Assembly: GCF_900106975.1 (NCBI RefSeq)
Contig: NZ_FNNU01000003.1
Coordinates: 434,001 to 498,000, forward strand
Source of the DNA: Pseudomonas kuykendallii
GTDB taxonomy: Bacteria; Pseudomonadota; Gammaproteobacteria; Pseudomonadales; Pseudomonadaceae
Direction of reading: 5' to 3'
DNA: 64,000 nucleotides
Part shown: piece after piece, positions 62,801 through 64,000 of the stretch
How positions within the stretch are numbered: the first letter of the stretch is position 1
How the letters are laid out: every line of letters begins with the position of its first letter
The notes under the pieces: model-generated
Told to the model about the DNA's origin: nothing
Database searches by the model: none
The model's input: only the letters and a program-made list of their open reading frames with translations
Translations under genes and position numbers: made by a program

Positions 62801-63966
62801 TAGCGGCTGATGCGCGCGGTGCCGGAGTCGATCACGTAGCGGATGCCGGGCACGGTGAGCGAGGTTTCCGCGACGTTGGTGGCGAGCACGATCTTGCGCC
62901 CGGCCGCCGGCTTGAAAATCTTCTGCTGCTCGGCGGGGGTCAGTCGCGCGTACAGCGGCAGCACCTCGGTGAGGCGCAGGTTGGCCTTGCGCAGCATCTC
63001 GGCGGCATCGCGGATTTCCCGCTCGCCGGGGAGAAACACCAGCACATCGCCGGGGCGCTTGCCGACGTTCTTCTCGTGCGCGGCGATCTCGTCCAGCGCG
63101 GCGAGGATGCCCTGGTCCACCGAGAGGTCATCCTCGACGCGGTTGCCGTCCTCGTCGTTCTCGGCGGCGAGCGGCCGGTACCAGGTTTCCACCGGATAGG
63201 TGCGCCCGGACACTTCGACGATGGGCGCGCCATTGAAGTGCTGGCTGAAGCGCTCGAGGTCGATGGTCGCCGAGGTGATGATCACCTTCAGGTCCGGGCG
63301 CCGCGGCAGCAGGATCTTCAGGTAGCCGAGGAGGAAGTCGATGTTCAGCGAACGCTCGTGGGCCTCGTCGACGATGATCGTGTCGTACTTCTCCAGGTAG
63401 CGGTCGTGCTGGGTTTCGGCGAGCAGGATGCCGTCGGTCATCAGCTTGATCAGCGTGCCGTCCGTGCTCTGGTCCTCGAAGCGCACCTGGTAGCCGACCC
63501 GCTCACCGAGCGGCGTGCCGATCTCCTCGGCGACCCGCGTGGCGACGCTACGCGCGGCCAGGCGGCGCGGCTGGGTATGGCCGATCAGGCCGTGCACGCC
63601 CCGGCCGATCTCCAGGCAGATCTTCGGCAACTGGGTGGTCTTGCCCGAGCCGGTTTCGCCGGCGATCACCAGCACCTGGTGCTTCTGTAGCGCCGCCTTG
63701 ATCTCGTCGCGCTTGGCGGCGATCGGCAACTGGTCGTCGTAGCGCATGGTCGGCACGCTGGCGCGCCGGGCCTCGACCTTGGCCACCGACGCCTGGAAAC
63801 GCTCGATCCACTGCGCCAGCCTGGCGTCGTCGCCCCCGGCGTTCTTGCGCAGCTCGTGCAACTGCCGGCGCAGGCGGTGACGGTCGGCGATCAGGGTCTG
63901 GTCGAGGTTTTTCAGCAGGGCATCGGCGGTGGCGTTCGAATCGGTCATCAGGCGCTTGGCTGGCAT
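59845..63966 (-). CDS. hrpA: DEAH-box RNA helicase HrpA
   Basis: This 1373-aa ATP-dependent RNA helicase has Walker A GETGSGKT at residues 103-110, DEAH at 200-203, SAT in ITSATIDLERF and QRKGRCGR (motif VI) near 410. The HA2 and OB-type regions follow, then a long DUF3418 C-terminus (HrpA signature). In enterobacteria HrpA rescues stalled ribosomes and processes mRNA. An ATG at 63948 (MTDSNATADALL) is an equally credible start. Residues about 623-652 are encoded by a dispersed inverted repeat inserted in frame, making the protein longer than E. coli HrpA. The upstream promoter is outside the window. Confidence 0.95.
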   Translation of the reverse strand: MPAKRLMTDSNATADALLKNLDQTLIADRHRLRRQLHELRKNAGGDDARLAQWIERFQASVAKVEARRASVPTMRYDDQLPIAAKRDEIKAALQKHQVLVIAGETGSGKTTQLPKICLEIGRGVHGLIGHTQPRRLAARSVATRVAEEIGTPLGERVGYQVRFEDQSTDGTLIKLMTDGILLAETQHDRYLEKYDTIIVDEAHERSLNIDFLLGYLKILLPRRPDLKVIITSATIDLERFSQHFNGAPIVEVSGRTYPVETWYRPLAAENDEDGNRVEDDLSVDQGILAALDEIAAHEKNVGKRPGDVLVFLPGEREIRDAAEMLRKANLRLTEVLPLYARLTPAEQQKIFKPAAGRKIVLATNVAETSLTVPGIRYVIDSGTARISRYSYRAKVQRLPIEAVSQASANQRKGRCGRVEPGICVRLYSEEDFLARPAFTDPEILRTNLAAVILQMLHLRLGQIEDFPFIEPPDGKAISDGFNLLQELSAVSRENQLTPLGRQLARLPVDPRLGRMLLEAAQQGSLEEVLIVASALSVQDVRERPADRQQAADQAHAQWKDVDSDFAALINLWRGFEEKRQELGANPLRTWCRKNFLNYLRLREWRDAHRQLTLICRELQLSPDGYRSAQRHPTKNVPQSAPPAGGIERSDTHAAALSSGNVAPTPTTDTRVNVVARQQAEASEAAQRARSYAAVHKAILSGLLSQVGQKTEDGDYLGARQRRFWVHPSSVIGRKKPNWIMAAELVETTKLFARMVAKIEPDWIEPLAAHLIKTNHFEPHWEKKRGQVVAYEQVTLYGMIVVGRRPVHYGPIDPPVARELFIREGLVRGEINSRARCLSANRELLERLDELEAKARRRDILADEETLFGYYDARIPQDIYQAASFENWYKRESAKNAGLLIMREEDVLAREASEVTAAQYPDSLHIGELELSLEYHFEPNHPRDGVTLRVPAPLLPQLRSERLDWLVPGLLEAKAVALVRNLPKAIRKNFVPVPDFVRAALAKVAFAEGSLPESLGRELQRMTGARVSEDAWAEAAAQLDGHLKMNIEVVDARGKFLGEGRDLAELTARFAEASQAALAIPQTQKQQGPVEARAFAEVAEKTQQKVAGLSMTVYPALVEEGGTVKEGRFPTQAEAEYQHRRALQRLLLQQLAEPAKFLRNKLPGLTELGLLYREMGRVDALVEDILLASLDSCVLDGEATLPRDGAALAALAEKKRGAWTEHAERLAKLVLDILKLWHGLQKRFKGKIDLAQAVALNDIKAQLGRLIYPGFVRETPAEWLREYPRYLKAVEQRFEKIGAQLQRDRVWSGELAGYWDQYQTRLAKHAQEGKRDANLQLYRWMLEEYRVSLFAQQLGTRVAVSDKRLSKQWAAVEG
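62011..62099. repeat. Dispersed inverted repeat inside hrpA coding sequence
   Basis: ATGGGTATCGCT (62011-62022) and AGCGATACCCAT (62088-62099) are exact inverted repeats 65 nt apart. The 89-bp element is typical of Pseudomonas intergenic repeats but here lies in the hrpA frame, which stays open through it. It encodes an unusual stretch containing QRHPTKNVPQSAPPAGG between the helicase region and DUF3418. Confidence 0.8.
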
Positions 63967-64000
63967 CTACGGCGGAGGGCGGATTGTCGCAGATTTCCGC

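Noticed and set aside
62137-63690. 517-codon plus-strand frame opposite hrpA
   Set aside because: Antisense to the conserved helicase core; no start signal or domain.

Overview
The window comes from a high-GC gammaproteobacterium, almost certainly a Pseudomonas. The reasons are the glpR-glpD pair with GlpR-type operators, a kinase/YN-type regulator pair resembling PA2571-PA2572 of P. aeruginosa (from memory), the many regulator-plus-catabolic-gene pairs, an HrpA helicase, and dispersed Pseudomonas-style intergenic repeats whose cores read gtagggtgg or gtagggtgcgcc. No tRNA, rRNA or CRISPR array was recognised.

Layout. 1-15.3 kb is mostly core-like: the glpR end, glpD, a four-unit tandem repeat that begins inside glpD, an AraC regulator, a LysE exporter, a DUF445 membrane protein, a cysteine-cluster protein, a TonB-dependent receptor, a GFA-fold protein, a large PAS hybrid kinase, a DCC-family protein, and a divergent LysR/quinone-reductase pair. 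15.3-25.6 kb is a repeat-rich accessory stretch. It holds a kinase plus degenerate HD-GYP regulator bracketed by two copies of the quinone reductase 3' end, a two-gene small-ORF unit with a conserved leader (copy A), an amidohydrolase-like gene, and a catabolic/uptake cassette (LysR, class II aldolase, HD protein, BASS transporter) between mosaic direct repeats. 25.6-44.2 kb is a series of regulator-linked metabolic genes: SDRs, VOC proteins, a CigR-like protein, leuA, arsRBC, an epoxide hydrolase, and a DECR-like SDR / FAD desaturase / EthD / hydrolase operon beside a Crp/Fnr regulator. 44.2-51.3 kb is a complete tripartite RND efflux locus with two TetR genes and two matching 24-bp operators. 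51.6-59.8 kb is a second island: small-ORF unit copy B, an intact IS3-family element with a 3-bp target duplication, an unrecognised 460-aa gene, a small membrane protein, and an AAA+ ATPase/subtilisin pair of the IetAS type. The IetAS type is reported as a plasmid-maintenance and anti-phage module. 59.8-64 kb is hrpA, which carries an in-frame dispersed repeat.

How the parts work together. Most metabolic genes sit beside their likely regulator, often divergently. The efflux locus is self-contained, and its TetR probably controls both the adaptor-pump operon and the outer-membrane channel through near-identical palindromes. The two islands share the same small-ORF unit, and remnants of it lie inside other repeats, so this unit appears to have spread or recombined repeatedly. 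The least explained content is the small-ORF unit, the 460-aa protein next to IetAS, the kinase module between duplicated gene ends, and the uptake cassette of unknown substrate.
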